A stretch of 64,000 nt of DNA from Pseudomonas sp. CC120222-01a (GTDB taxonomy: Bacteria > Pseudomonadota > Gammaproteobacteria > Pseudomonadales > Pseudomonadaceae), in contig NZ_QEQQ01000013.1 of NCBI RefSeq assembly GCF_003097235.1, positions 62,001 through 126,000 on the forward strand. Direction: 5' to 3'. The notes beneath the pieces were generated by a model. It was given only the letters and a program-made list of their open reading frames with translations, ran no database searches and was not told the DNA's origin. Shown here piece after piece: positions 1-9,199 of this stretch (the first letter of the stretch is position 1; each line of letters begins with the position of its first letter). Both the position numbers and the translations under genes were made by a program.

Positions 1-539
1 GTGCGCAGCAGGCCCAGGTCAGTACCGCAGTGCGGCTCGGTCAGGCACATCGAGCCCGTCCAGCGGCCTTCATACATCGGTGGCAGGTAACGGGACTTGA
101 GTGGCTCGCTGGCGTGATTGAGCAGTGACAGGCAGGCCCCTGCGGTGAGCATCGGGTACAGGCCGAACGACAGGTTGGCCGCGTTGAGCATCTCTTCGAG
201 CTGGGCGCCGATCACTTTCGGCATGCCCATGCCGCCATATTCTGGCGCCCCGGCCACACCCACCCAGCCATCTTCGGCGAACGCCCGGTAGGCGTCGGCA
301 AAACCGTCCGGGGTGATTACGCGGCCGTTATCCCAACGGCAACCCTGTTCGTCACCACTGCGGTTGAGCGGCGCCACCACGCCGGCAATCAGCCTGCCGG
401 CCTGTTCGAGCACGGCCCGGGCGGTATCGGCGTCGACCTGCTCTACCAGCGCCGGGGTCTGCGCCCACCAGGCCGGGATATCGAACACTTCGTTAAACAG
501 GAAATCCATGTCGCGCAGTGGCGGAAGGTAATCAGACAT
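1..539 (-). CDS. acyl-CoA dehydrogenase, N-terminal part, runs off the window
   Basis: The reverse strand opens with MSDYLPPLRDMDFLFNEVFD and reads without a stop to the window edge, about 179 residues. The visible part matches the N-terminal and early middle part of acyl-CoA dehydrogenases; GGMGMPKVIGAQLEEM and MCLTEPHCGTDLG are typical. Such enzymes oxidise acyl-CoA to enoyl-CoA with FAD and pass electrons to ETF. The catalytic glutamate would lie outside the window. The start overlaps the end of the MMPL gene by 8 bp, so the two are probably co-translated. It is the sixth gene of a hydrolase-DUF1302-DUF1329-YCF48-MMPL operon. The substrate is unknown. Confidence 0.88.
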   Translation of the reverse strand, partial: MSDYLPPLRDMDFLFNEVFDIPAWWAQTPALVEQVDADTARAVLEQAGRLIAGVVAPLNRSGDEQGCRWDNGRVITPDGFADAYRAFAEDGWVGVAGAPEYGGMGMPKVIGAQLEEMLNAANLSFGLYPMLTAGACLSLLNHASEPLKSRYLPPMYEGRWTGSMCLTEPHCGTDLGLLR

Positions 540-2997
540 GAGGCGAACACTCGGTTGCTTGGGTTGACGAACGTGGCGCGACACGGGCCCGGCGTGCCGC
601 CGGGGCGCCATGGCCACGCAGGAGGAAGTGCGACAGCGCCGGGATCAGCACCAGCGCGCCGAGCATGTTCCAGAGGAACATGAAGGTCAGCAGCAGGCCC
701 ATGTCGGCCTGGAACTTGATCGGCGACCAGGCCCAACCGACCACGCCGGCGGCCAGGGTGATGCCCACCAGCCCGACCACGCGCCCGGTAAAGGCCACGG
801 CCCGCTTGTAGGCCTCGGCCAGCGGCAGGCCGGCACGCTGGTGATGCAGCTGCACGCTGAGCAGGTACAACGCATAGTCGACGCCAATGCCCACGCCGAG
901 GGCGATCACCGGCAAGGTGGCGACCTTGACGCCGATGCCCAGGGCCACCATCAGCGCCTCGCACAGCAGCGAAGTGAGCATCAATGGCAGGACGGCCACC
1001 ACGGTGGCGCGCCAGCTGCGGAAGGTGAACAGGCAGAACAGGGTGACGGCCAGGTACACCAGCAACAGCATGCGGTGGTTGGCCTCGCGCACGACGATAT
1101 TGGTGGCGGCCTCGATACCGGCACTGCCAGCTGCCAGCAGGAACTGGTGATCCTCGCTACCGTTGGCCTGGGCGAAGCGCTCGGCGCTGGCGGCAACCTG
1201 CGCCAAGGTATCGGCGCGGTGGTCCTTGAGGTAGGCGATCACTGGCATCAGTGAGCAATCGTTGTTGAACAGCTCCGGGGTGTTGACCGAGGCCTGTTGG
1301 GCCGCGTAGTTGAGCACATCCTGGTTGCGTTGCAGGCTGTTCAGGCGCGGGTTGCCCTCGTAGGTACCGGCGGTGATCTGGCGCACCGCATTGGCCAGCG
1401 ACAGCGTGGTCTGCACCCCGGGCAACTGTTGCAGCTCCCAGGCCAGGCGGTCGGCCAGCACCAGCGTCTGGTAGCGCAGGCAGCCTTCAGGGGGTGTCTT
1501 GACCATCACCGCGAAGGTGTCGCTGCTCAGCGCGTAGTGGCTGGTGATAAAGGCGTTGTCGCGGTTGTAGCGCGAGTCGGCGCGCAGCTCCGGGGCACCG
1601 CTGTCGAGGTCGCCGATCTTCAGCTGCAGGCTGCCCCACACGCCGACGACGGCCAGCACCGCTGCCACCAGCAAGGCGCCCGTGGCCCACTTGCGTTCGG
1701 TGAAGCGGTCGAGCAGGTCCCACAAGCGGCCAAAGCCACGGTGCTGCGCCGCACGGGCATCGATGTACAAGGCGCGCTCGGCCGCCTTGCGGCCCACGCC
1801 GACATACGACAGCGCCACCGGCATCAGCAGCAGCGAGGTGAAGATCAGCACCGCCACGCCGATGCTGGCGGTGATGGCCAGGTCCTGGATCACCGGGATA
1901 TCGATCAGCATCAGCACGGCAAAGCCTACCGCGTCCGCCAGCAGTGCGGTGACCCCGGCCACGAACAGGCGGCGGAAGGTGTAGCGTGCGGCGATCTGCC
2001 GGTGGGTGCCGCGGCCGATGTCCTGGAGGATGCCGTTCATCTTCTGCGCGGCGTGGGACACACCGATGGCGAAGATCAGGAACGGCACCAGGATCGAGTA
2101 CGGGTCGATGGCATAGCCCAGCCAGGCGACGATGCCCAGCTGCCAGACCACCGCGGTCAGCGAACACAGCACCACCAGCAAGGTGCTGCGCACGCAGCGG
2201 GTGTACAGGTAGATGATCACCAGGCTGGTGAGCACGGCCAGGGCAAAGAACGCCATCACCTGGATCAACCCGTCGATCAGGTCGCCCATCAGCTTGGCGA
2301 AACCGATCACGTGGATCTGGTACTGGCCGCTGGCCTGGTACTGGTGACGCAGGTGTTCGAGCTTTTGCGAGAAGGCGTGGTAGTCGATGCCTTTGCCGGT
2401 GGCCGAGTCCTGGTCCAGCAGCGGCACGATCAGCATGCTCGACTTGAAGTCGCGGGCCACCAGGCTGCCGACGATGTTGGCACGTTCGATGTTCTGCCGC
2501 AGCTGCTCGATGTCGGCGGCCGCGCCCTGGTATCCGTCGGGCATCACCGGGCCGCCCTGGAAGCCTTCTTCGGTGACCTCGGTCCAGCGCACAGCCGGGC
2601 TCCACAGCGATTTCATCCAGGCACGATCGACACCGTCACTGAGGAACAGCTCGTCGTTGATCTGGCGCAGGGTCTGCAGGTAGTCGGGGTCGAAGATGTC
2701 GCCGCGGGTGTTCTCCACCACCACCCGTACCGAGTTGCCCAGGCCGCGCAGTGACTGGCGGTTTGCCAGGTAGTTCTGGATGTAGGGGTGGCTCTGCGGC
2801 AGCATTTTCTCGAAGCTGGGGCGCAGCTCCAGGCGGGTCAGTGCCATGTAGCCGAGCACCAGGGTGGTCAGCAGCATGCACAGCACAAAGGCCAGGCGGT
2901 GGTTGAACACCAGGCGCTCCAGGCAGTTGCCCGAACGCGGGTCGAAGTCGGCGAGGTTGTGGATCACCGGCAGGGGGTCTTGGCGGATATCGGCCAT
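532..2997 (-). CDS. MMPL/RND-superfamily inner membrane protein
   Basis: This 821-residue protein has the RND/MMPL layout. It has a first membrane helix near residues 32-52, a large periplasmic loop, a five-helix bundle near 235-410, a sixth region near 440-460, a second periplasmic loop, and a final bundle near 650-790 (GIGVDYALYLL). Proteins of this type move lipids, sterols or other hydrophobic molecules across the inner membrane. The start codon overlaps the stop of the YCF48 gene (TGATG), which suggests translational coupling. Its partners DUF1329, DUF1302 and the YCF48 protein commonly occur together. Direction of transport and cargo are not visible in the sequence. Confidence 0.85.
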   Translation of the reverse strand: MADIRQDPLPVIHNLADFDPRSGNCLERLVFNHRLAFVLCMLLTTLVLGYMALTRLELRPSFEKMLPQSHPYIQNYLANRQSLRGLGNSVRVVVENTRGDIFDPDYLQTLRQINDELFLSDGVDRAWMKSLWSPAVRWTEVTEEGFQGGPVMPDGYQGAAADIEQLRQNIERANIVGSLVARDFKSSMLIVPLLDQDSATGKGIDYHAFSQKLEHLRHQYQASGQYQIHVIGFAKLMGDLIDGLIQVMAFFALAVLTSLVIIYLYTRCVRSTLLVVLCSLTAVVWQLGIVAWLGYAIDPYSILVPFLIFAIGVSHAAQKMNGILQDIGRGTHRQIAARYTFRRLFVAGVTALLADAVGFAVLMLIDIPVIQDLAITASIGVAVLIFTSLLLMPVALSYVGVGRKAAERALYIDARAAQHRGFGRLWDLLDRFTERKWATGALLVAAVLAVVGVWGSLQLKIGDLDSGAPELRADSRYNRDNAFITSHYALSSDTFAVMVKTPPEGCLRYQTLVLADRLAWELQQLPGVQTTLSLANAVRQITAGTYEGNPRLNSLQRNQDVLNYAAQQASVNTPELFNNDCSLMPVIAYLKDHRADTLAQVAASAERFAQANGSEDHQFLLAAGSAGIEAATNIVVREANHRMLLLVYLAVTLFCLFTFRSWRATVVAVLPLMLTSLLCEALMVALGIGVKVATLPVIALGVGIGVDYALYLLSVQLHHQRAGLPLAEAYKRAVAFTGRVVGLVGITLAAGVVGWAWSPIKFQADMGLLLTFMFLWNMLGALVLIPALSHFLLRGHGAPAARRARVAPRSSTQATECSPHV

Positions 2998-3974
2998 CAG
3001 GGTCTTCTCTCGTCGAAGGTGCGCACGCCCCGCTCGCCCACCAGGACCAGGCCGCTACCGGCGTCGTCGGCAAGCGCGGTCACCGGGCCGCGGGTGGCTT
3101 GTGGCTGCAGGCTGAAGCTGGCGCCGCCGTCGCGGCTGAGCAGCAGGTCGCCGGCCTGGCTGGCCAGCCAGACATCGCCACCTGGGCCAAGGCTGGCGGC
3201 CGTGAGGCTGGTCTTGACCCCACTGCTGACCGGTTGCCATTGCTGGCCGCCGTCGCTGCTGCGGTAGGCATTGCCGCGCAAGCCATAGATCAACAGCAGC
3301 CCGGGTTTGCCGACGGCACCGAACAGGGTGCCGGCATACGGTGTCGGCACCTGGATGAAGCGCTCGCCTGCGGCATCCAGCTTGAGCAACAGGCCCTGCT
3401 CGCCGGTGATGTACAGCGCGTCACCCACCGGCGCCAGGCTGGTCAGGTGGAGGCCTTGCGGGTTGTCGCTGTGGTCCTGCCAGGGCAACCAGTGCTGGCC
3501 ACCGTCCTTGGTGCGCAGCAGCAAGTTGAACAGGCCCACGGCATAGCCATGCTGGTCATCGCTGAACCAGACATCGAGCAAGGTGCTGTCGGTGCCATCG
3601 GCCAGCTCACGGCCATCGAGCTGCTTTTGCCAGTGTTGGCCGCCGTCGCGGCTGTGCAACACCACACCGTCGTTGCCCACTGCCCAGCCGTGCTCGGCCG
3701 TGGGGAAGCTGACGGCATTGAGGTCGGCGCTCACCGGCACCTGGGCTTGCTGCCAGTGCGCGCCATGGTCGTCGGAGTACAGAATGTGGCCACGCGGGCC
3801 CACCGCCACCAGGCGCTCACCGGCCCGGGTCACATCACGCAGCGCGCTGCTGGCGGCCAGTGCACTGGGCACGGCCGGCAAGTCCAGCACATCGGTGAAG
3901 GGCGCAGCCTGAGCCGCGCCTTGCAGCGCAACCCAGACCAGCATCGCCACGCTGCATCGTTTGAAAACAGACAT
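2997..3974 (-). CDS. YCF48-related beta-propeller protein, secreted
   Basis: I placed the start at the ATG at 3974 because AGAGG precedes it by about 8 nt and a clear signal peptide follows (MSVFKRCSVAMLVW to AQAAP). An upstream reading would enter the DUF1329 gene. The 325-residue product has repeated W-x-x-Q / S-D-D-G-x-x-W blades (for example DGGQHWQKQL, SDDQHGYAVG and SSDGGQQWQPV). These are typical of BNR/YCF48 propellers related to photosystem II assembly factor HCF136. In non-photosynthetic bacteria these proteins sit beside MMPL, DUF1329 and DUF1302 genes. A periplasmic scaffold or adaptor role is inferred. Confidence 0.83.
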   Translation of the reverse strand: MSVFKRCSVAMLVWVALQGAAQAAPFTDVLDLPAVPSALAASSALRDVTRAGERLVAVGPRGHILYSDDHGAHWQQAQVPVSADLNAVSFPTAEHGWAVGNDGVVLHSRDGGQHWQKQLDGRELADGTDSTLLDVWFSDDQHGYAVGLFNLLLRTKDGGQHWLPWQDHSDNPQGLHLTSLAPVGDALYITGEQGLLLKLDAAGERFIQVPTPYAGTLFGAVGKPGLLLIYGLRGNAYRSSDGGQQWQPVSSGVKTSLTAASLGPGGDVWLASQAGDLLLSRDGGASFSLQPQATRGPVTALADDAGSGLVLVGERGVRTFDERRP

Positions 3975-3996
3975 TGCGAACCTCTGCGCCATGCGC

Positions 3997-5355
3997 TCAG
4001 CGGATGCCGTTGCCGGCCAGCGATTCAGGCGACCACTGGGCCTTGGACAGCGGGTCGATGTAGCGGATGCCGCCGTAGGCACCGACCACGCCGTTGAGGT
4101 TGTAGGTGCCGCCGACCAGGTCGTAGATCATGAACGGCGTGGCATCCGGGGTCTGCTTGTCGTAGCTCTGGGTGAGGAAGGCGAACGAGCCACGGTACAG
4201 CTGGCCGCGGGCGTCATACTGGTCGGAGGCCAGGGCAACCCAGCTGTCTTCGTCGAGGTAGAAGCGGCGCTTGTGGTAGATGTGCCGCGCACCGTCCTTG
4301 AGCTTGCCTTCCACTACCCACACGCGGTGCTTCTCCCAGCGCACGAACTGCGGGGCCAGGTGGTTGGGGGTAATCAGCTGCTTGACGTCGGTGTTGTAGG
4401 TCAGCTGGTAGGTGTTATACGGCACGTACATTTCCTGCTTGCCGACCAGGGTCCAGTCGTAGCGGTCTAGGGCGCCGTTGAAGACGAACACGTCATCGTA
4501 GGTGCCAGACCCCGAGGTCCCCGGGTTGGGCGTGTCGTAGGCCAGGTTCGGCGCCAGCTTGACCCGGCGCTGGCCAGGCAGGTACTGCCAGGCGCTGCGT
4601 GGCTGCACCAGCGGGTTGGCAGCATCGCGCAGCATCATCGCTTCGCCGGCGCGGCGGGCGGGGCCGGTGTACACCAGTTTCATCTGGTAGTAGGTGTCCT
4701 TGGCGCCGATCGGCTTGTTCATGTCTTCGTAGATCGGGTAGCTGATGTTGGCCTGGCCGGTGGTCGACAGCGACGGCTTGCCGGCAGCGTCGACGTTCCA
4801 CGAATCGTACTTGGCGGTCATGCTCACGCCTTGGTAGCGCAGCAGGAAGTTCCACATTGCCTCGGCGCCGTTCTGCGGGATCGGGAACGGGATGCCCGGC
4901 AGCACGTTGTCCACCGCGGTGCCGCCCTCCTGGCTCTTGGCGCCGGTGGCGTTCTTCAGGGTGTTGTCCAGCACCGCCTGGGGCAGTGCCACGCTGCGGT
5001 GGGTCGGGTAGACATCGACGCGCATGGTCGGGAAGCGCTTGAGCAGTTCAAGGGTGGTGGCCGTCAGCTGGCCCTTGTACTGCTCGGCGTTCTTGCCATC
5101 GATGACCAGCAGCGGTTTCTCGCTGGCGAACGGGTCGGGGCGCATGCTGGCGCCGCTCTGGAAGCTGGCCGGCGGCGTCTGCAGGCCGCCCTGGTAGGCC
5201 GGGATCGAGCCATCGGCATTGGCGGCCTTTTCCGCGCCCAGGGTGGTCAGGCTCTTGCCCAGCCTGGCAGCCTGGTCAGGGGATACGGCGGCATGGGCGG
5301 CGTTGAGGGCAGCCAGCGACAGGCAGGTGGCCAACAGGGTTTTCACGTAGTTCAT
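3997..5355 (-). CDS. DUF1329 periplasmic protein (LolA/LolB-like fold family)
   Basis: This 452-residue protein has a signal peptide (MNYVKTLLATCLSLAALNAAHA). The body is typical of DUF1329, with DPDQAARLG near the N-terminus, an RRVKLAPNLAYDTP segment, a DRYDWTLVGKQEMYVPYNTY segment and HIYHKRRFYLDEDSWVAL. The family is often described as outer-membrane lipoprotein-sorting-like, and a lipid-binding periplasmic carrier is a reasonable guess. It lies 41 nt downstream of DUF1302 and 22 nt upstream of the YCF48 gene in the same operon. Confidence 0.87.
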   Translation of the reverse strand: MNYVKTLLATCLSLAALNAAHAAVSPDQAARLGKSLTTLGAEKAANADGSIPAYQGGLQTPPASFQSGASMRPDPFASEKPLLVIDGKNAEQYKGQLTATTLELLKRFPTMRVDVYPTHRSVALPQAVLDNTLKNATGAKSQEGGTAVDNVLPGIPFPIPQNGAEAMWNFLLRYQGVSMTAKYDSWNVDAAGKPSLSTTGQANISYPIYEDMNKPIGAKDTYYQMKLVYTGPARRAGEAMMLRDAANPLVQPRSAWQYLPGQRRVKLAPNLAYDTPNPGTSGSGTYDDVFVFNGALDRYDWTLVGKQEMYVPYNTYQLTYNTDVKQLITPNHLAPQFVRWEKHRVWVVEGKLKDGARHIYHKRRFYLDEDSWVALASDQYDARGQLYRGSFAFLTQSYDKQTPDATPFMIYDLVGGTYNLNGVVGAYGGIRYIDPLSKAQWSPESLAGNGIR

Positions 5356-5393
5356 GATTGTTGTTTTCCTGTGAAGTCTGTGGGGGACAGGTC

Positions 5394-7349
5394 TCAGAAC
5401 GTGGTCTTGAGGGTCAGGTACAGGGCGCCACGGTCTTCGGTGGTGGCACCACCGCCGGAGAAGGAGGCATAGCCGCCGCCGTAGCAGGTGTAGTCCTGTT
5501 CGCCGTCGAGGGCGTTCGGCGTGCTGCCGTCGGTCTGGCCATCCTTGCAGGACTGGGTCTTGCCGAAGCTGTCGACGTACTTGAAGTCGACGAAGTACTG
5601 GTTGTAGATGGCGGCGCTGACGCCGACCGCATAGTTGCCCGTGTCCTTGGCGCCGCCGCCCTGCACCGGCGACACACCGTCGATGCCGACGTTGACCGAC
5701 AGCGGCATGCTCAGGTCGATACCGGGCATCACCTGGAACCAGGTGGGGGTGAAGTTGACGGCGATGCCCCAGTTGTCGCGGGTCGGCTGGTCGATGCCGC
5801 GGTAGCTGCTCTTGCCCTTGTACAAGGCCTCGTTGTGGCCATCGAGCTTGAGCAGGTTGCTGTAAAACAGCTCGCCAAGCAGGGTTGCCGAATCGAACAG
5901 CGGCGTGTCGCCGATGGTCATCAGGCCGTTGAGGGTCCAGTGCAGGGTTTCACCGGTGGCGCTCAGGCTGTCGCCGTCCTTGGGCACGTCGTAGATCACC
6001 CCGCTGCTGGCCAGGCGTGGCGGCAGCAGGCCGAAGCCACCACCCAGGCCGGCGGTGCCGGGGGCACTGACGATGGCCGGGATGCTCGCCAGGGGCATGT
6101 GGTGGCGAATGTTGAGGTCGCTGCCGACGCTGATGCCGCCGATGTCCTTGGACAGGCTCAGGCCATAGATGTCGATGTCGTCGGAATAGGCGAACTGGTA
6201 GGTGGTGCTCTGCAGCGAGTTGTACAGGTTGCCGACCGCGCCCTGGCGGCTGGCCGGCGGCGCGCCGAACGGGCCACGGGCCACGGTCATGCCGCGTGCG
6301 TCGAGCCAGGCCTGGGGCAGGATCTCGGAGGTCTTGCGGTAGTAGAAGCCCAGGGTGCCGCCGAGCCATTCGGGCGACCACTTGGCCATGACGCCCCAGT
6401 CGCCGCTGTTGCGCGGGGTCAGGTCGTCGCCACGGCGAATGGTGGTGAGCGCACCGCGCACCGGGATCAACCCCGGGGTGCCGGTGTGGCCGAGCAGGAA
6501 GCTCTGGGCGCCCTCGCCCACCACGTCGGAACCGCCATAGAAGGTGCCGGCTTCCGGCAAGCGCGCGGCATCCCAGTCGAAGAAGTACTGTGCCCCCAGG
6601 GTCAGCTCAGGGTTGACCATGAACGACGTGGACAGCTGGTTGCGCGGCACGAACAGTTCCTTGGCCTCGGTGCCTGGCGAGGCCGCCAGTTTGGCCAGGT
6701 CCAGACCGGACTGGCCATAGCTCAGCGAGTGCACCGGGTTAAGCAGGGTTTCACCCCAGAACAGGTTGTGCTGGCCGACTTTGGCGCTGATCTGCGACTC
6801 CTCGCCGACGTCGCGGCTGAAGAACACGAAGGCATCCAGCACTTCGCCAGAGGGGCCGCTGTAGTAGCGCTGGGCATAGTTGCTCAGGTGCGGGCTGCCC
6901 AGCGGTACGCCTGTACCCGGCAGGCCGTTGAGGCTGGGGTTGATACCGGACTGGTCACCGTTGCCGTTGACGAACGGGTTGCTGTTGGAGCCGGTGTTGT
7001 CATAAGCCTTGTCGTACCAGCTGGCGGTGCTGACCCGGAAACCGGTGTTGCCTTGGTAGACCACATCCAGCTCGGTCAACAGGTCGACCCGGTTGGTGAC
7101 CGTGGTGCCGGCCTTGCGGAAGTTGTAGTCACCGTCGTTGCTGTTGGGGGTGCCGAGCATGCGTTTGTCGGCGCTTTCGGTGCGCACGCCGTAGTTGTAC
7201 TTGACGGTGTTGTCGAAGCGTACGGCCCAGTCTTCGCTGCCGGTAGTGACTTCGAAGGCTTGCGCGCCGGGCAGGCTGAGCAGGCTGATGGCGCAGGCGA
7301 GCAGGCAGCGCTGTGGTTTCACAGCACGGTGAATGCGGTGTTCTGGCAT
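5394..7349 (-). CDS. DUF1302 outer-membrane beta-barrel protein
   Basis: The start at 7349 has GGAG 8 nt upstream and is followed by a signal peptide ending at AQA, then FEVTTGSEDWAVRFDNTVKYNYGVR, the standard DUF1302 opening. The product is 651 residues and ends in an aromatic residue (LYLTLKTTF), as expected for a BAM-inserted barrel. Alternating strands are visible throughout, such as GTLGFYYRKTSEILP and ISVGSDLNIRHHMPL. DUF1302 proteins are found with DUF1329 in clusters for degradation of hydrophobic compounds, and they probably act as outer-membrane channels. The gene follows the hydrolase by 86 nt. Confidence 0.87.
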   Translation of the reverse strand: MPEHRIHRAVKPQRCLLACAISLLSLPGAQAFEVTTGSEDWAVRFDNTVKYNYGVRTESADKRMLGTPNSNDGDYNFRKAGTTVTNRVDLLTELDVVYQGNTGFRVSTASWYDKAYDNTGSNSNPFVNGNGDQSGINPSLNGLPGTGVPLGSPHLSNYAQRYYSGPSGEVLDAFVFFSRDVGEESQISAKVGQHNLFWGETLLNPVHSLSYGQSGLDLAKLAASPGTEAKELFVPRNQLSTSFMVNPELTLGAQYFFDWDAARLPEAGTFYGGSDVVGEGAQSFLLGHTGTPGLIPVRGALTTIRRGDDLTPRNSGDWGVMAKWSPEWLGGTLGFYYRKTSEILPQAWLDARGMTVARGPFGAPPASRQGAVGNLYNSLQSTTYQFAYSDDIDIYGLSLSKDIGGISVGSDLNIRHHMPLASIPAIVSAPGTAGLGGGFGLLPPRLASSGVIYDVPKDGDSLSATGETLHWTLNGLMTIGDTPLFDSATLLGELFYSNLLKLDGHNEALYKGKSSYRGIDQPTRDNWGIAVNFTPTWFQVMPGIDLSMPLSVNVGIDGVSPVQGGGAKDTGNYAVGVSAAIYNQYFVDFKYVDSFGKTQSCKDGQTDGSTPNALDGEQDYTCYGGGYASFSGGGATTEDRGALYLTLKTTF

Positions 7350-7435
7350 TGCGATGACTCCACTTATTGTTCTTGTTGTTTTGGGCCGCCCGTCATCTGC
7401 GGGCTTGGCCTGGGCATCCGTGCGCGGTTGGCAGA

Positions 7436-8002
7436 TCAGTGGTCCAGGCGACGAATCAGGTGTTCCGCCAGCGGCCAGGGGCCGAAGCCGGCTGCCGGGT
7501 TGAGGTGGCCGACTGGCCCAAGGGCGACCAGCTCGCTGCCCCAGGCCTGGGCCATGACGCCGGCGGCTTCGAAGCTGGCCAGGTGGTCGTTGCTGCTGGC
7601 GGCGACGATGCTGGGGAACGGCAACGGCGCCATCGGCAAGGGCGACCAACCCTGCTCGGCCAGGCTTTGCGGGCTGGGGTAGTGAGCCGGCCACTGGGCG
7701 TGCAGGTCTGGTGGAGCTGCCAGCAAGGCGCCTTTGATCGGCCGCTGATAGCGCGCCGCCCAGTGGGCCACCATCAGCACGCCAGCGCTGTGCGCCACCA
7801 GCACCACTTCGCCGTCGATCTGCTCAAGTTCACGCTGGATCGCTTCGACACGGGTGTTGCAGGCAAGCCCGTCGACCTGCAACGGCGGCACGCTGCGGAC
7901 CTTGGCCAGGCGCGCTTCGAGCAGGGTTTGCCAGTGCTCGCTGACATGCTCGCGCAGGCCAGGGATGATCAGCACGGTGGCGGTGGTTTGCAGTCTTTCC
8001 AC
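7436..8002 (-). CDS. RBBP9/YdeN-type alpha/beta hydrolase
   Basis: I prefer the GTG start at 8002 (MERLQTTATVLIIPGLREHV, 188 aa). GAGGTT lies 7 nt upstream, and family members start just before the first beta strand. A longer reading to 8101 would run into the conserved operator. The nucleophile elbow is VLVAHSAGV with Ser72, and the late GPVGHLNPAAGFGPW carries the catalytic histidine. The family is of small serine hydrolases, mostly of unknown substrate. It is the first gene of the DUF1302-DUF1329-YCF48-MMPL-acyl-CoA dehydrogenase operon and follows the shared operator at 8058-8105. Confidence 0.83.
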   Translation of the reverse strand: MERLQTTATVLIIPGLREHVSEHWQTLLEARLAKVRSVPPLQVDGLACNTRVEAIQRELEQIDGEVVLVAHSAGVLMVAHWAARYQRPIKGALLAAPPDLHAQWPAHYPSPQSLAEQGWSPLPMAPLPFPSIVAASSNDHLASFEAAGVMAQAWGSELVALGPVGHLNPAAGFGPWPLAEHLIRRLDH

Positions 8003-8057
8003 GTCAGAACCTCGGCTTGGATCGGGTACGAGGTTCACAGTAAAGAGGGGGCTCGGC

Positions 8058-8105
8058 GGGTGCTTCACATTGCGCGTCAGCGACTTTTCATTTGATGACA
8101 ATCGG
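8058..8105 (-). promoter_or_regulatory. candidate AraC-type operator, copy 1
   Basis: This 48-bp element is 41/48 identical, without gaps, to 14708-14755, and both copies face minus-strand operons. Read towards the gene it has a half-site TGTCATCAAATGAAAA, then 21 bp further on TGACGCGCAATGTGAA. The shared pattern is TG-N-C-N5-ATG-N2-AA. Two half-sites 21 bp apart are typical of AraC/XylS operators. The AraC-type gene at 8182 is divergent and its start lies only 77 bp away. Regulator assignment is inferred. Confidence 0.62.
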
Positions 8106-8181
8106 GCGTTTCGGACTTGTGCTTCTCAATAGGTGACACTCACGCTATAACTCACAGACCGCCTGACGGAAAACAATAACA

Positions 8182-9192
8182 ATGCCCGCCCTAGTCCGTG
8201 CCGCCAGCCTGACCAATTACCTCGAAGTGTCCCGCCACGTGGGCCTGAATCCCAACGCCCTGCTCGCCCAGGTCGGCCTCAGTGCCGCCCTCCTCGAAGA
8301 CCCCAACCGGCGTATACCGGCCGCCAACGTGATTACCCTGCTGGAAGATTCGGCCCGTATCAGCGGCTGCGAAACCTTTGGCCTGCGCATGGCCGAATCG
8401 CGCCAGCTCTCTGATTTTGGCGAAATCAGCCTGCTGCTCAGCCACCAGCGCAACCTGCGCGATGCCCTGGAAGTGATCGTGCAGTATCGCCACCTGCTCA
8501 ACGACGCCCTGGCCATCCATGTCGAGGAAGCCGGCAAGACGGTCATCATTCGTGAGGAAGTGATCAACGACCGGGCGCCGTGCAGCCGCCAGGCCACGGA
8601 GCTGGCCATCGGCGTGATGTTGCGCCTGTGCGCGGCGCTGCTGGGAGCCCAGTGGCACCCGATCAGCGCCAACTTCACCCATGCCGCACCCGCCGACCTG
8701 GCCATCCACCGGCGCATCTTCGGCTGCAAGCTGGTGTTCGGCAGCGAGTTCAACGGCATTGTCTGCCCCGCTGCCGACCTCGACAGCGCCAGCCCCCAGG
8801 CCAACGAGGCCATGGCGCGCCTGGCGCGGCGCTACCTGGACACCCTGCCGGCCGGCGGCACGCCATCACTGGAGCTGGAGTTGCGCAAGACCATCTACCT
8901 GCTGCTGCCCATGGGCCGCGCCACCATCGAGCAGGTGGCGCAAACCCAGGGCATGAATGTGCGCACGCTGCAACGGCGCCTGGAAGAAGACGGGCTGACG
9001 TTCAAGGACATGATCAACAACGTGCGCCGCGACCTGGTGATGCGCTATCTGGAAAACCCCGGCTATTCGCTGGGGCGCATCGCCGACATGCTCGGTTACT
9101 CGATGCCCAGTTCGTTCACCCGTTGGTTCATCGCCCAGTTCGGCATGCCGCCCGCCACCTGGCGGGCCAGGCTAGCCGAGCAGGCACCTTGA
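8182..9192 (+). CDS. AraC-family transcriptional regulator
   Basis: This 336-residue protein has an N-terminal AraC-binding domain of the Arabinose_bd type (about 15-200; ALVRAASLTNYLEVSRHVGLNP) and a C-terminal AraC/XylS DNA-binding domain (about 235-330). That domain contains MNVRTLQRRLEEDGLTFKDMINNVR and GRIADMLGYSMPSSFTRWF. The Shine-Dalgarno sequence is poor (GGAAAACAATAACA before ATG), so expression may be low. It diverges from the hydrolase operon, and the 48-bp element lies in the intergenic region. It is therefore the likely regulator of that operon and of the qor-tauD-BKACE operon, which carries the second copy. The effector is unknown. Confidence 0.9.
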   Translation: MPALVRAASLTNYLEVSRHVGLNPNALLAQVGLSAALLEDPNRRIPAANVITLLEDSARISGCETFGLRMAESRQLSDFGEISLLLSHQRNLRDALEVIVQYRHLLNDALAIHVEEAGKTVIIREEVINDRAPCSRQATELAIGVMLRLCAALLGAQWHPISANFTHAAPADLAIHRRIFGCKLVFGSEFNGIVCPAADLDSASPQANEAMARLARRYLDTLPAGGTPSLELELRKTIYLLLPMGRATIEQVAQTQGMNVRTLQRRLEEDGLTFKDMINNVRRDLVMRYLENPGYSLGRIADMLGYSMPSSFTRWFIAQFGMPPATWRARLAEQAP

Positions 9193-9199
9193 AGCGCGA

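Noticed and set aside
1297..2754. 485-codon open frame on the plus strand inside the MMPL gene
   Set aside because: His/Gln/Gly-rich antisense frame typical of GC-rich genes; no domain and no ribosome-binding site.
8003..8101. N-terminal extension of the alpha/beta hydrolase to 8101
   Set aside because: It would read through the conserved operator and lacks family resemblance. A GTG with a good Shine-Dalgarno lies at 8002.
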